Assembly: GCF_003471165.1 (NCBI RefSeq) | Contig: NZ_QRIL01000021.1 | Location: 20,633 to 71,501, forward strand | Origin: Ruminococcus sp. AM22-13 | GTDB taxonomy: Bacteria; Bacillota; Clostridia; Lachnospirales; Lachnospiraceae | Direction of reading: 5' to 3' | Length of the DNA: 50,869 bases | Shown: in pieces, positions 1 to 8,581 of the stretch | How positions within the stretch are numbered: position 1 is the first letter of the stretch | How the letters are laid out: each line of letters opens with the position of its first letter | The notes under the pieces: generated by a model | Seen by the model: the letters and a program-made list of their open reading frames with translations, nothing else | Databases searched by the model: none | Told to the model about the DNA's origin: nothing | Program-made: the position numbers and the translations under genes

Positions 1-48
1 TTCTGTGCATCGCGAAGCGTGTTACTGGGCACGGAGTGAACAGTAACT
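1..48. repeat. End of a MITE-like palindromic element (runs off the left edge)
   Basis: The first 47 bases match, at all but two positions, the reverse complement of 26017-26063. The copy ends at 36-48 in GTGAACAGTAACT, which is the terminal inverted repeat of the complete element at 26016-26159. It also holds the inner inverted repeat GTTACTG (21-27) and CAGTAAC (41-47). The rest of the element would lie left of the window. Confidence 0.7.
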
Positions 49-143
49 ATTTTTGTTGGAAAATGTATAAAAATATCGAAAAATATATAAAAAACTGGTA
101 AAATCATATTGTGAAAATGCAGAACAGAAAATGAGGTGACTGT

Positions 144-1082
144 ATGGCAAAGAAGAGAAGAAAACCGAAGATGGAATTCCGCTATTACCAGATGCCTGCC
201 GGAAGTCCGATTCTGGCTCTTCTGGGGCAGAAGTGGGTTCGGAATTATGGAAATGATGTGGATTATCTTCATTTTCACAATTATCTGGAGATTGGTTTCT
301 GCTATGAAGGGGATGGATTTATGGCGTTTGGTGAGGCTGAAATGCGGTTTTCGGGAAGAGAATTTACGGTGATTCCACCCAATTATGCTCATACGACTAA
401 CAGTGATCTGGGTACGGTTAGTAAATGGGAGTATCTTTTCATAGATGTGGAAGGTTTTATGAAAAAATTTCTGAACAATCCGGTAAAGGCTGAAAAAATG
501 ATCCAGAGAATATATTCTAAGGCTTTATTTCTGAAAGAGAATGAGTCTCCCTCCATAGCTGAAAAAATTCTTAAGATCATGAATATCATGCGTGAAGGAG
601 AAGAATTTTATATTGAAGAATCCAGTGGAGTTCTTGCGGCACTACTTGTAGAAATTGCCAGACTGAACCGGGCATCACCGGAAGACAGGGTGGAAGAGGA
701 AACAGGAAAACTTACAAATATGATCACCCGCGTACTGGATTTTGTTTCTTATCACTATATGGAAGACATTCGGATTGAGGATCTGGCGAAGATCTGTCAC
801 ATCAGTGAAACTCATTTCAGAAGAGTATTTACATCGCATATGAAGGTAAGTCCTCTGGAGTATATTAATTCTGTGCGGATTCATACTGCCTGTGAATTTT
901 TGCAGACAACAGATATACCGGTGGCAGATATTGCGCACAAATGTGGTTTCACGACCAATTCAACGTTTAACCGGAACTTCAGACAGATAATGGGAGTGAC
1001 GCCGGTTGAATGGAGAAAGCGGCCGGAGAATTATGAACAGCAGCTTTTGGATTTCGATATTCATTCAGAGGAAGGATGGTAA
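144..1082 (+). CDS. AraC family transcriptional regulator
   Basis: A 312-residue regulator with an N-terminal cupin-like sensing domain (about residues 20-150, His-rich around 'DYLHFHNYLEI') and a C-terminal double helix-turn-helix AraC domain (about 193-291, with 'DIRIEDLAKICHISETHFRR' and the signature 'VADIAHKCGF'). The ATG at 144 follows GAGGTGA at a good distance. The family usually binds a small ligand, often a sugar, through the cupin. Its position upstream of a sugar ABC transporter on the same strand suggests it controls that transporter, which is an inference; the ligand is unknown. Confidence 0.9.
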   Translation: MAKKRRKPKMEFRYYQMPAGSPILALLGQKWVRNYGNDVDYLHFHNYLEIGFCYEGDGFMAFGEAEMRFSGREFTVIPPNYAHTTNSDLGTVSKWEYLFIDVEGFMKKFLNNPVKAEKMIQRIYSKALFLKENESPSIAEKILKIMNIMREGEEFYIEESSGVLAALLVEIARLNRASPEDRVEEETGKLTNMITRVLDFVSYHYMEDIRIEDLAKICHISETHFRRVFTSHMKVSPLEYINSVRIHTACEFLQTTDIPVADIAHKCGFTTNSTFNRNFRQIMGVTPVEWRKRPENYEQQLLDFDIHSEEGW

Positions 1083-1088
1083 AAAGTT

Positions 1089-1598
1089 ATGAACTATAAG
1101 ATTGTGGAGCAGGTCTCAAGAAAGAAAAAGAGTATGTCCGGAGTCCTGCGTGTGGTAATGATTGTTTTTGCAGTGCTTTTTGTGGTTATGGGAATCACGA
1201 TTTCCCAGGCATTTATGCTTCCGGGATTTATGCTTGCAGGGCTGTATTTTGTCTTTGATATATTCAGTCAGAAGGATTATGAATACACGATGGAAAACGG
1301 TCAGTTGGAAATAGATGTGATCTATGGCAAGAAGTATCGCAAAACAGCTCATATATTGGAGTTGAGCAGCCTGGAGACAGTGGCACCGCACTGGCATGAA
1401 AGTGTTGCAAGGTACAAAAGGAATGGCGGAACAGAGAAACTGAAAAAGTACGATTATACCTCTTATGATGATGATACTCCTTATTATACAATGATTATCC
1501 GGGAAGACGGGCACAAGATAAAACTGCTTCTTGATCTTAATGAGGAACTGCTTCATGCGATGAAATCACAATATCCTGAAAAAGTCTATTTTGCATAA
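1089..1598 (+). CDS. Small membrane protein of unknown function, DUF6106-like
   Basis: A 169-residue protein starting six bases after the AraC stop, so the two are probably cotranscribed. Two hydrophobic segments lie close together at about residues 18-38 and 40-60, followed by a soluble C-terminal half rich in Tyr, Asp and Lys. The shape resembles the short Lachnospiraceae membrane proteins called DUF6106, but I recognise that only loosely. No catalytic motif is visible and no function can be assigned. Confidence 0.75.
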   Translation: MNYKIVEQVSRKKKSMSGVLRVVMIVFAVLFVVMGITISQAFMLPGFMLAGLYFVFDIFSQKDYEYTMENGQLEIDVIYGKKYRKTAHILELSSLETVAPHWHESVARYKRNGGTEKLKKYDYTSYDDDTPYYTMIIREDGHKIKLLLDLNEELLHAMKSQYPEKVYFA

Positions 1599-1925
1599 AA
1601 TGAATTGAAAATTGTAAAATATGTACAAAAATTGAATGAAAAATTTATGAAATAAGAACAAAAGCCATTTTCAAAGACAAAAAAATATATTTTTTTGTCC
1701 ATGAAAGTGGATTTTATCATTAAAATCACATGGAAAAAGCGGTGCAAATGAGAAAGTGAACAAAAAACAGATTTTTTGGCATTTCAAATAGTGCAAAATA
1801 CATAAAATGGTCGAAATTGCACATTATGTGTACGGTTATGCAAACTATACCTGAAAATCGGATGCTATAATTAGCTTACAAGCGATTCGGAAGAAAGAAT
1901 AAGCTTAATAAAGGAGGACATAAAT
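1599..1925 (+). promoter_or_regulatory. AT-rich control region of sugar transporter 1
   Basis: This 327-bp gap holds no credible gene. A TATAAT box lies at 1866-1871 with no good -35 at the right spacing, which fits a promoter needing an activator such as the upstream AraC protein. GTGCAAA occurs twice, at 1742-1748 and 1791-1797, and could be part of an activator site (inference). A strong ribosome site, AAAGGAGG (1910-1917), precedes the ATG at 1926. Confidence 0.5.
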
Positions 1926-3215
1926 ATGAGAAAAAAATTACTCGCAGTATTAATGACCGGTGCTATGGTAGCATCCTTTGCAGGATCAGCTACAGTTGTT
2001 TCAGCGAAATCTGATGATGACAACAAGTTAACCGTATGGGCATGGGATCAGAACTTCAATATCAAATCCATGCAGATCGCAGCAGATCAGTATGCAAAAG
2101 ATCATGAGGGATTTTCTGTAGATATTATAGAGACATCTTCTGATGACTGCCAGACTAAACTGACAACAGCAGCAAATGCAGGCGATTACAGCACACTTCC
2201 TGATATCGTTCTTATGCAGGACAACAGCTATCAGAAATATCTGAAGAGCTATCCGGATGCATTCACAGATCTGAAAGATATCAACATTAACTGGGATGAT
2301 TTTGGTAAACTGAAACAGTCCTATTCCATGGTAGATGATACACACTACGGTGTTCCGTTTGATAACGGTGCTGTTATTGCATGCTATCGTACAGATATCC
2401 TTGACGAAGCAGGATATACAATTGATGATCTGACAGATATCACATGGTCCAAATTCATGGAAATCGGTAAAGATGTTCATGAAAAAACAGGCAAATATCT
2501 TCTTACAAGTGAAGCTACAGGCGGCGATACTCTGATGATGATGATGCAGTCCTGCGGAGCTAACTTCGTAAACGAAGATGGCGAAGCTTACATCGTAGGC
2601 AATGAAGTGGCAGAGAAATGTATCAATCTTTATGTAGATCTGGTTAAGAATGACGTTGTTAAACTTGTAAATAACTGGGATGAATATATCGCTACTATTA
2701 CAGGCGGTGAGGCAGCAGGTATCGTAAATGGTAACTGGATCACAGCTACTCTGATGTCTACAGAAGACCAGAAGGGTCTGTGGCAGATTACAACAATGCC
2801 TAAAGTAGATGATGTTGATACAGCCACAAACTATGCAAACAATGGTGGATCTTCCTGGTATATTACATCCAACTGCCAGAATGTAGAACTCGCAGAAGAT
2901 TTCCTTGCAAGCACATTTGGTTCCAGTACAGAGTTCTATGATGCAATCCTTCCGGAAGCAGGTGCAATCTCCTGTTATCTGCCGGCAGGTGAATCTGAGG
3001 TTTACAACGAGCCAAATGAATTTTTCGGTGGACAGTCAATCTTCTCAACAATTGTAGAATACTCTTCTCATATTCCGGAGTTCACAAAAACACCGTATCA
3101 CTATGAAGCAAGAGAATGTGTCAACACAGCAGTTGTAAATATTGTAAACGGTACATCTGTAGAAGATGCTCTTCAGGAAGCTCAGGATACTCTGGCATTC
3201 AAGATGACTGAATAA
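1926..3215 (+). CDS. Sugar ABC transporter substrate-binding protein (transporter 1)
   Basis: A 429-residue CUT1-type extracellular solute-binding protein. A signal peptide spans about residues 1-27 and ends in 'VVSA' before 'KSDDD'. There is no cysteine lipobox, so signal peptidase I cleavage is predicted instead of lipid anchoring, which is unusual for a Gram-positive binding protein. The mature protein begins with the typical 'LTVWAWDQNFN' strand and contains 'GGEAAGIVNGNWIT', characteristic of the family. It is followed by two permease genes and no ATPase. The substrate is probably an oligosaccharide or sugar but cannot be read from sequence. Confidence 0.92.
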   Translation: MRKKLLAVLMTGAMVASFAGSATVVSAKSDDDNKLTVWAWDQNFNIKSMQIAADQYAKDHEGFSVDIIETSSDDCQTKLTTAANAGDYSTLPDIVLMQDNSYQKYLKSYPDAFTDLKDININWDDFGKLKQSYSMVDDTHYGVPFDNGAVIACYRTDILDEAGYTIDDLTDITWSKFMEIGKDVHEKTGKYLLTSEATGGDTLMMMMQSCGANFVNEDGEAYIVGNEVAEKCINLYVDLVKNDVVKLVNNWDEYIATITGGEAAGIVNGNWITATLMSTEDQKGLWQITTMPKVDDVDTATNYANNGGSSWYITSNCQNVELAEDFLASTFGSSTEFYDAILPEAGAISCYLPAGESEVYNEPNEFFGGQSIFSTIVEYSSHIPEFTKTPYHYEARECVNTAVVNIVNGTSVEDALQEAQDTLAFKMTE

Positions 3216-3314
3216 ATTCTGATCGTAGGATCAGATGATGTCAGGATTGCGGGAACAGTGAAACTGTGAAGCAATCTGTAGACAGTAATTAAGTGAATGA
3301 AAACAGGTAAGTGC

Positions 3315-3341
3315 GGGGGACTGCCAGCAGTCCCCCCTTTT
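3315..3341 (+). terminator. Hairpin between binding-protein and permease genes (partial terminator)
   Basis: The 10-base arms GGGGGACTGC (3315-3324) and GCAGTCCCCC (3327-3336) pair perfectly, followed by a short T tract at 3338-3341. It lies inside the operon, so it more likely limits readthrough or protects the upstream mRNA, giving more binding protein than permease, than stops transcription fully. Confidence 0.65.
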
Positions 3342-3412
3342 ACTGCAAAGAGTTGGTAATTGTCCGGCAAAATGCTGAACAGTTACAGAGTTTTTTGAAA
3401 GGAGGAGTTCAC

Positions 3413-4312
3413 GTGAATTCCAAGAAAAAAGGTATGTCTCTGCTTGGCAAGCAGAGAGCTGCAGGATGGATGTTTCTGGCCCCTGCAACTATCATGATCG
3501 CGATCATGAGCTTTTATCCAATGATACGTGCATTTATCATTTCCCTGCAGACCGGAGCCGGAGCAAATATGAGATTTGCAGATCCGATCTTCAGCAACTA
3601 TAAACGTATTCTGGCAGACAAGGTATTTCAGCAGTCTATTGCAAATACATTCCTGTATCTGATCATTCAGGTGCCAATCATGCTGATACTGGCAATTCTT
3701 CTGGCACAGCTTCTGAATAACAAAGATTTGAAATTTAAGGGATTTTTCCGTACCTGTGTATTTCTTCCATGTGCGACATCTCTGGTATCCTATTCATTGA
3801 TCTTCCGTTCCATGTTTGCTACAGATGGTCTGATCAACAGTATTCTGATCAAACTTGGAATCTTATCTACCGGCTATAACTTCCTGGGAAATTCCGCCAG
3901 TGCCAAGATTGTAATTATCCTTGCGCTGATCTGGAGATGGACCGGATATAATATGGTGTTCTATCTGGCAGGACTTCAGAATATCGAATATTCTGTATAT
4001 GAAGCAGCCAAGATTGACGGTGCCAATGGCTGGAAGACTTTCTGGAAGATTACAGTTCCGCTTCTGAAACCGACAATTATCATGACATTCATCATGTCAA
4101 TTAATGGTACACTGCAGTTGTTCGATGAGTCTGTCAACCTGACAAAGGGTGGACCGGCAAACTCAACAATCACAATGTCCCACTATATTTACAATACATG
4201 TTTTATTAACGTACCAAACTTTGGATATGCAGCAGCAATGTCATTTATCATATTCATTATGGTAGCTGTACTTGCATTTATTAATTTGAAAGTAGGTGAT
4301 ACACGTGACTAA
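3413..4312 (+). CDS. Sugar ABC transporter permease, MalF/LacF type (transporter 1)
   Basis: A 299-residue inner-membrane permease. I chose the GTG at 3413 because GGAGGAG (3401-3407) lies six bases upstream and the protein then begins 'VNSKKKGMSLLGKQRAAGWM', a usual cytoplasmic lead into the first membrane segment. An upstream GTG at 3311 would translate through the intergenic hairpin. About six membrane segments are visible. The cytoplasmic EAA loop is clear ('YEAAKIDGANG', 'WKITVPLL'), which contacts the ATPase. No ATPase is encoded nearby, so a shared MsmX-type ATPase probably serves it. Confidence 0.92.
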   Translation: MNSKKKGMSLLGKQRAAGWMFLAPATIMIAIMSFYPMIRAFIISLQTGAGANMRFADPIFSNYKRILADKVFQQSIANTFLYLIIQVPIMLILAILLAQLLNNKDLKFKGFFRTCVFLPCATSLVSYSLIFRSMFATDGLINSILIKLGILSTGYNFLGNSASAKIVIILALIWRWTGYNMVFYLAGLQNIEYSVYEAAKIDGANGWKTFWKITVPLLKPTIIMTFIMSINGTLQLFDESVNLTKGGPANSTITMSHYIYNTCFINVPNFGYAAAMSFIIFIMVAVLAFINLKVGDTRD

Positions 4313-5132
4313 GAAAAACAAATCAGCCATTCAGAGAAGATTGATCCCAACCTATATTTTTCTGATCATCGTGTCATTTATTTCAGTATTCCCGTTATAC
4401 TGGATGATCTCAGCCGCAACTAATACATCCACAGATGTGTCACGTGGACGAATCATTCCGGGAAGCCATTTTATGGAAAACTTCCGTAATCTTACAGCCC
4501 AGCAGCCACTGTGGAGAGCACTTGGAAACTCTTTCTTTTATGCAATCCTTACTACAGTGATCTGTCTTCTGGTCTGCTCTATTGCAGGTTACGGATTTGA
4601 AGTTTACCATGATAAGTGGAAAGACAGAGTATTTTCAATCCTGCTTCTGGCTATGATGGTTCCGCAGGTTGCAACTATGGTTCCGTTGTTCAAAATGTTT
4701 TCCAAGGCGGGACTTCTGAATACAGCAGTAGGTTTTATCCTTCCGATTATTTCCACACCGTTTATGATCATGATGTTCCGTCAGAATGCCAGATCATTCC
4801 CGGTTGATATTATTGAAGCTGCACGTATTGACGGACTCAGCGAAGTAAGGATTTTCTTCCAGATGTTCATTCCTACAATGAAATCTACATATGCGGCAGC
4901 TGCTGTTATTACCTTTATGAATGCATGGAACTCCTATCTGTGGCCAAAGGTAATCATGACAGACAACAAGGCAATGACCATGCCAATGCTGATCGCCAAC
5001 CTGATCACAGGTTATGTGACAGATTATGGTATGCTGATGTGCGGTGTATTGTTCTGTTCTATTCCTACAATGATCGTATTCTTTGTATTACAGAAACAGT
5101 TTGCAGAAGGTATTACCGGAGCAGTCAAATAA
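4305..5132 (+). CDS. Sugar ABC transporter permease, MalG type (transporter 1)
   Basis: A 275-residue permease overlapping the end of the MalF-type gene. I prefer the GTG at 4305, preceded by AGGTGAT (4294-4300); a second GTG at 4296 gives three more residues but has no ribosome site. Six membrane segments are visible from 'IPTYIFLIIVSFISVFPLYW' onward. The EAA loop reads 'IEAARIDGLSE'. Together with the preceding permease it forms the heterodimeric channel of the transporter. Confidence 0.9.
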   Translation: MTKKNKSAIQRRLIPTYIFLIIVSFISVFPLYWMISAATNTSTDVSRGRIIPGSHFMENFRNLTAQQPLWRALGNSFFYAILTTVICLLVCSIAGYGFEVYHDKWKDRVFSILLLAMMVPQVATMVPLFKMFSKAGLLNTAVGFILPIISTPFMIMMFRQNARSFPVDIIEAARIDGLSEVRIFFQMFIPTMKSTYAAAAVITFMNAWNSYLWPKVIMTDNKAMTMPMLIANLITGYVTDYGMLMCGVLFCSIPTMIVFFVLQKQFAEGITGAVK

Positions 5133-5150
5133 AAAACCTGAGAAAGAGAA

Positions 5151-5191
5151 CACCCGGCAGATTACGAAAAGTAATTTTGCCGGGTGTTTTT
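5151..5191 (+). terminator. Rho-independent terminator of transporter 1 operon
   Basis: CACCCGGCA (5151-5159) pairs with TGCCGGGTG (5178-5186), followed by a run of five T. It closes the AraC-associated transporter operon, so the following hybrid kinase gene probably has its own promoter. Confidence 0.85.
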
Positions 5192-5305
5192 GCCTGTTTA
5201 TAAATAAATACATTCAAATTTGAGTAGGCATAATGAAAAAAGTACGGTAAAATAGATAGAGTACAGAAAGTACTTTTCCAGAATAAAACAAGAAGGGGGA
5301 GGGCC

Positions 5306-8300
5306 ATGTCCGAAGTAAAGAATAAGAAAAAGAAATCAAGTATTATTCAGATCAGTATCGGTGTTCTGGCAGTTATTCTGGCTATCCTTATTATCATAAT
5401 GATGGGAATTGTCTCAGATATTCAGGGAACGGCCCGTATTGTAAATTATACCGGTTTAGTCAGGGGAGAGACACAGAGACTCATAAAACTGGAGCTTTCC
5501 ACGCAACAGGAAAATGAGATGATCCATGAGATAAGAACTTTTATTGATGGTTTGCGAAATGGAAATGATGAATTAAATCTTGTGCGTCTCGATGATGTTG
5601 ATTTTCAGAAAAAAATGCAGGAACTGGATGACAAATTCTCTGACCTGTATAAGAAAATTTATCTTGTGAGGTTTAAAGGGGCCAGAAACACAGATATTAT
5701 TCCGGAAAGTGAGGAGTTTTTTGTGATCTGTGATGAAGCAACAGGTCTGGCTGAAAAATATTCGCAGAAAAAAGCCACATCCTTATCATTGCTTGAAAAA
5801 TATATCACAGCAGATATTGTTGTATTGATGCTGCTGATCGGATATGAGTTTATCAAAGCAATACAATATGCTGCAATGAACCGTCTGCTGCAGCGAAAGG
5901 TATATCTGGATGATGCGACGGGACTTCCGAACAAAAATAAATGTGAAGAATTGCTGAATGAGGAAGAACCGGATGCAGATATCGGTGTCTGTAGTTTTGA
6001 TCTTAATAATCTCCGGCGTATTAATGACAGCAGAGGACATGAAGCCGGTGATGCCTATATCCGTAGATTTGCTATCTGCCTGCGGGATTCCATGCCGGCT
6101 GAGCAGTTTGTGGGAAGAGCAGGTGGAGATGAATTTCTTGCAGTTACCCACGGACTGGACAGAGAACAGATGACACAGTGTCTTGAAAAGGTGCGCAGGG
6201 ATATGACAGAGGAATCCAGAGTGTATCCGGATACTCCCCTAAGCTATGCGGTGGGATTTGCACTGGCCGGCGATTTTCCCGGAAGTACAATGAGAGAACT
6301 GTTTAACTGCGCAGACAAAAACATGTATATCAATAAGAATCATGTGAAACGGGAAGAGGCTGCAGCAGAAAAGAATCAGGGATATCAGCTGTTAAAGCTG
6401 CTTAATCAGCACGGCAGTAATTTCTCAGACTGTCTGTATTGTGATGCCAGGATGGATACTTATCGGGCGATTCGTTCCAGTGAAAATTTTTTCCTGGCCT
6501 CTGATGGTGCATATTCCGGTGCTGTGGAACAGATCATAGAGGAACAGATTGAAAAGTCCTGTCAGGCAGATATCCGTGAAGGACTGCAGATTTCGGAGCT
6601 TCAAAAGAAGATGCATACGAAGGAAGATGTGCTGGAATATGAGTATAATATCGGAAAACAGGGGGCATATAACCGCCTGACACTGATTCCGGTGGACTGG
6701 GATGAGGACAAAAAGCTGCATCATTTTCTTCTGGCATTTGAAACCATCCGAAAGACTTCTGAAGGCCAGACAGGGGCAAAAGAGCAGCTGCAGCTTTATT
6801 ATGAACAGCTGAAACAGTCTATCCTGGAAAATGACAGCTATGTGGATGCACTTCTGGAATTGTCAGATGTGATCTATACAGTAAATCTGACAAAGGATGT
6901 TTTGGAAAGAAGGATCGTACTGAATGGAAAAGAACAGAAGAGTCGGGAGCTTTTTATGGACTATCCGCTTCCATGTTCTTATCAGGATTACTGTTGGGAA
7001 TATGAGAAAAAAATCACCCAGGAAACAATTGCCGGTTACTGCATGACAGATAATTGTGAAAAGCTTCGTAAGAGGTTTGAAAACGGAGAAACAAATATGT
7101 CTGTGGAATATTGTGCCCGCGAAGATGATGGAAGTATCCGATGGGTACAGAAAACAGTTCTTATGACCAGAGTGGTAGTGTTTGATACAGAAATCCTTGC
7201 TGAGGTACCCATGATCTATGCAATCATTCTGTTGCAGGATACCACACAGAGGCATGAACGGGATGAACAGGAACAGGCGCGCCTTCAGGCCGCATTCAAT
7301 GAGATGCGTGCCGAGAGCAGGGCGAAAACGAATTTCCTCAGCCGTATGAGCCATGATATCAGGACACCTTTGAATGGTATTATTGGTCTGTTAAAGATTG
7401 ATGAGACTCATTTTGAGGATAAGGCACTGATACGGGAAAATCATAAAAAGATGAAGATAGCAGCGGATTACCTGCTTTCCCTTATCAATGATGTTTTGCA
7501 GATGAGTAAAATAGAGGAAGGTCATATTGTTCTGACTCATGAATATATCTATCTTAAAGATCTGGTCTATGAGATTGAGAGTATTATCACTCACAGGGCA
7601 GCAGGTGAGGATATTCAGTGGATTTATGAGAAAAATAAGGAGGATATTCCTTATCCGTATGTCTATGGAAGCTCACTGCATCTTCGTCAGATTTTTCTGA
7701 ATATCTATGGAAACTGTATTAAGTATAACCGACCGGGAGGAAAGATTACTACGGTAATGGAGGTAGCAGATGTACATGATGGAATCTGTACATACAGATG
7801 GACGATTTCTGATACAGGTATAGGGATGAGTCCGGAGTTCCTGAGCCATATTTTTGATCCGTTTTCACAGGAAAAAACAGATGCCCGGAGTGTTTATCAG
7901 GGAACCGGTCTGGGAATGGCGATTGCCAGGGGATTGATTGAGCAGATGAATGGAAGTATTGAAGTGACAAGTCAGGTGGGCATTGGCTCTGTGTTTGTCA
8001 TTACCATTCCCTTTGAAATTGCCCAGGAACAGAAAAGGGATGAGGAACTTGCAGAGAAATATGATATTCGTGGATTGCATCTGCTGGCAGCCGAGGATAA
8101 TGAGCTTAATGCAGAAATCGTAGAAATGCTGCTGACAGATGACGGTGCGAAGGTTACAGTTGTAAAAAATGGCAGACAGGCAGTGGAGCACTTCGAAAGT
8201 AATCCTCTGGGAACCTTTGATGCCATATTGATGGATGTCATGATGCCTGTTATGGATGGTATTGCAGCAACAAAAGCCATACGTGCCATGGACAGGGCGG

Positions 8301-8452
8301 ATGCAAAAATAATTCCGATCATTGCAATGACTGCAAATGCATTTGAGGAAGATGCAAAAAGATGTCTCGCAGCCGGCATGACCGCACATCTGGCAAAACC
8401 ATTTCAGATAGAAGATGTGGAGAAAACTATTGTGGAGTGCTGTGGAAAGTAA
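5306..8452 (+). CDS. Membrane hybrid: GGDEF diguanylate cyclase plus histidine kinase plus receiver
   Basis: A 1048-residue protein. Two membrane segments (about 12-34 and 168-190) flank an extracytoplasmic sensor of about 130 residues. A GGDEF domain follows (about 195-350) with an intact GGDEF signature at 273-277, so c-di-GMP synthesis is plausible. After a PAS-like middle region comes a HisKA phosphoacceptor ('SHDIRTPLNG', His683), an HATPase domain ('DTGIGM', 'GTGLGMAIA') and a receiver (Asp977 in 'LMDVMMPVMDG', Lys1031). There is no DNA-binding output, so it may signal by c-di-GMP or by phosphotransfer. AAGGGGGAGGG precedes the ATG at 5306. It sits between two sugar transporters but transcription is separate. 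Confidence 0.93.
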   Translation: MSEVKNKKKKSSIIQISIGVLAVILAILIIIMMGIVSDIQGTARIVNYTGLVRGETQRLIKLELSTQQENEMIHEIRTFIDGLRNGNDELNLVRLDDVDFQKKMQELDDKFSDLYKKIYLVRFKGARNTDIIPESEEFFVICDEATGLAEKYSQKKATSLSLLEKYITADIVVLMLLIGYEFIKAIQYAAMNRLLQRKVYLDDATGLPNKNKCEELLNEEEPDADIGVCSFDLNNLRRINDSRGHEAGDAYIRRFAICLRDSMPAEQFVGRAGGDEFLAVTHGLDREQMTQCLEKVRRDMTEESRVYPDTPLSYAVGFALAGDFPGSTMRELFNCADKNMYINKNHVKREEAAAEKNQGYQLLKLLNQHGSNFSDCLYCDARMDTYRAIRSSENFFLASDGAYSGAVEQIIEEQIEKSCQADIREGLQISELQKKMHTKEDVLEYEYNIGKQGAYNRLTLIPVDWDEDKKLHHFLLAFETIRKTSEGQTGAKEQLQLYYEQLKQSILENDSYVDALLELSDVIYTVNLTKDVLERRIVLNGKEQKSRELFMDYPLPCSYQDYCWEYEKKITQETIAGYCMTDNCEKLRKRFENGETNMSVEYCAREDDGSIRWVQKTVLMTRVVVFDTEILAEVPMIYAIILLQDTTQRHERDEQEQARLQAAFNEMRAESRAKTNFLSRMSHDIRTPLNGIIGLLKIDETHFEDKALIRENHKKMKIAADYLLSLINDVLQMSKIEEGHIVLTHEYIYLKDLVYEIESIITHRAAGEDIQWIYEKNKEDIPYPYVYGSSLHLRQIFLNIYGNCIKYNRPGGKITTVMEVADVHDGICTYRWTISDTGIGMSPEFLSHIFDPFSQEKTDARSVYQGTGLGMAIARGLIEQMNGSIEVTSQVGIGSVFVITIPFEIAQEQKRDEELAEKYDIRGLHLLAAEDNELNAEIVEMLLTDDGAKVTVVKNGRQAVEHFESNPLGTFDAILMDVMMPVMDGIAATKAIRAMDRADAKIIPIIAMTANAFEEDAKRCLAAGMTAHLAKPFQIEDVEKTIVECCGK

Positions 8453-8474
8453 AAGCATTAACATTAAACATTTT

Positions 8475-8526
8475 AAAAGGTGCTGCCTGGGGGACAGTAG
8501 GAATCAGAACCAGGTCAGCACCTTTT
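8475..8526. terminator. Bidirectional terminator between convergent genes
   Basis: AAAAGGTGCTGCCTGG (8475-8490) pairs with CCAGGTCAGCACCTTTT (8510-8526) with one bulge. T runs on one strand and A runs on the other allow use in both directions, serving the hybrid kinase and the minus-strand response regulator gene. Confidence 0.85.
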
Positions 8527-8581
8527 GTTTGTCAGACAGTCTCTTAGGATATATTTCTGGTGGGCGGTCTTTGAAAGAATG

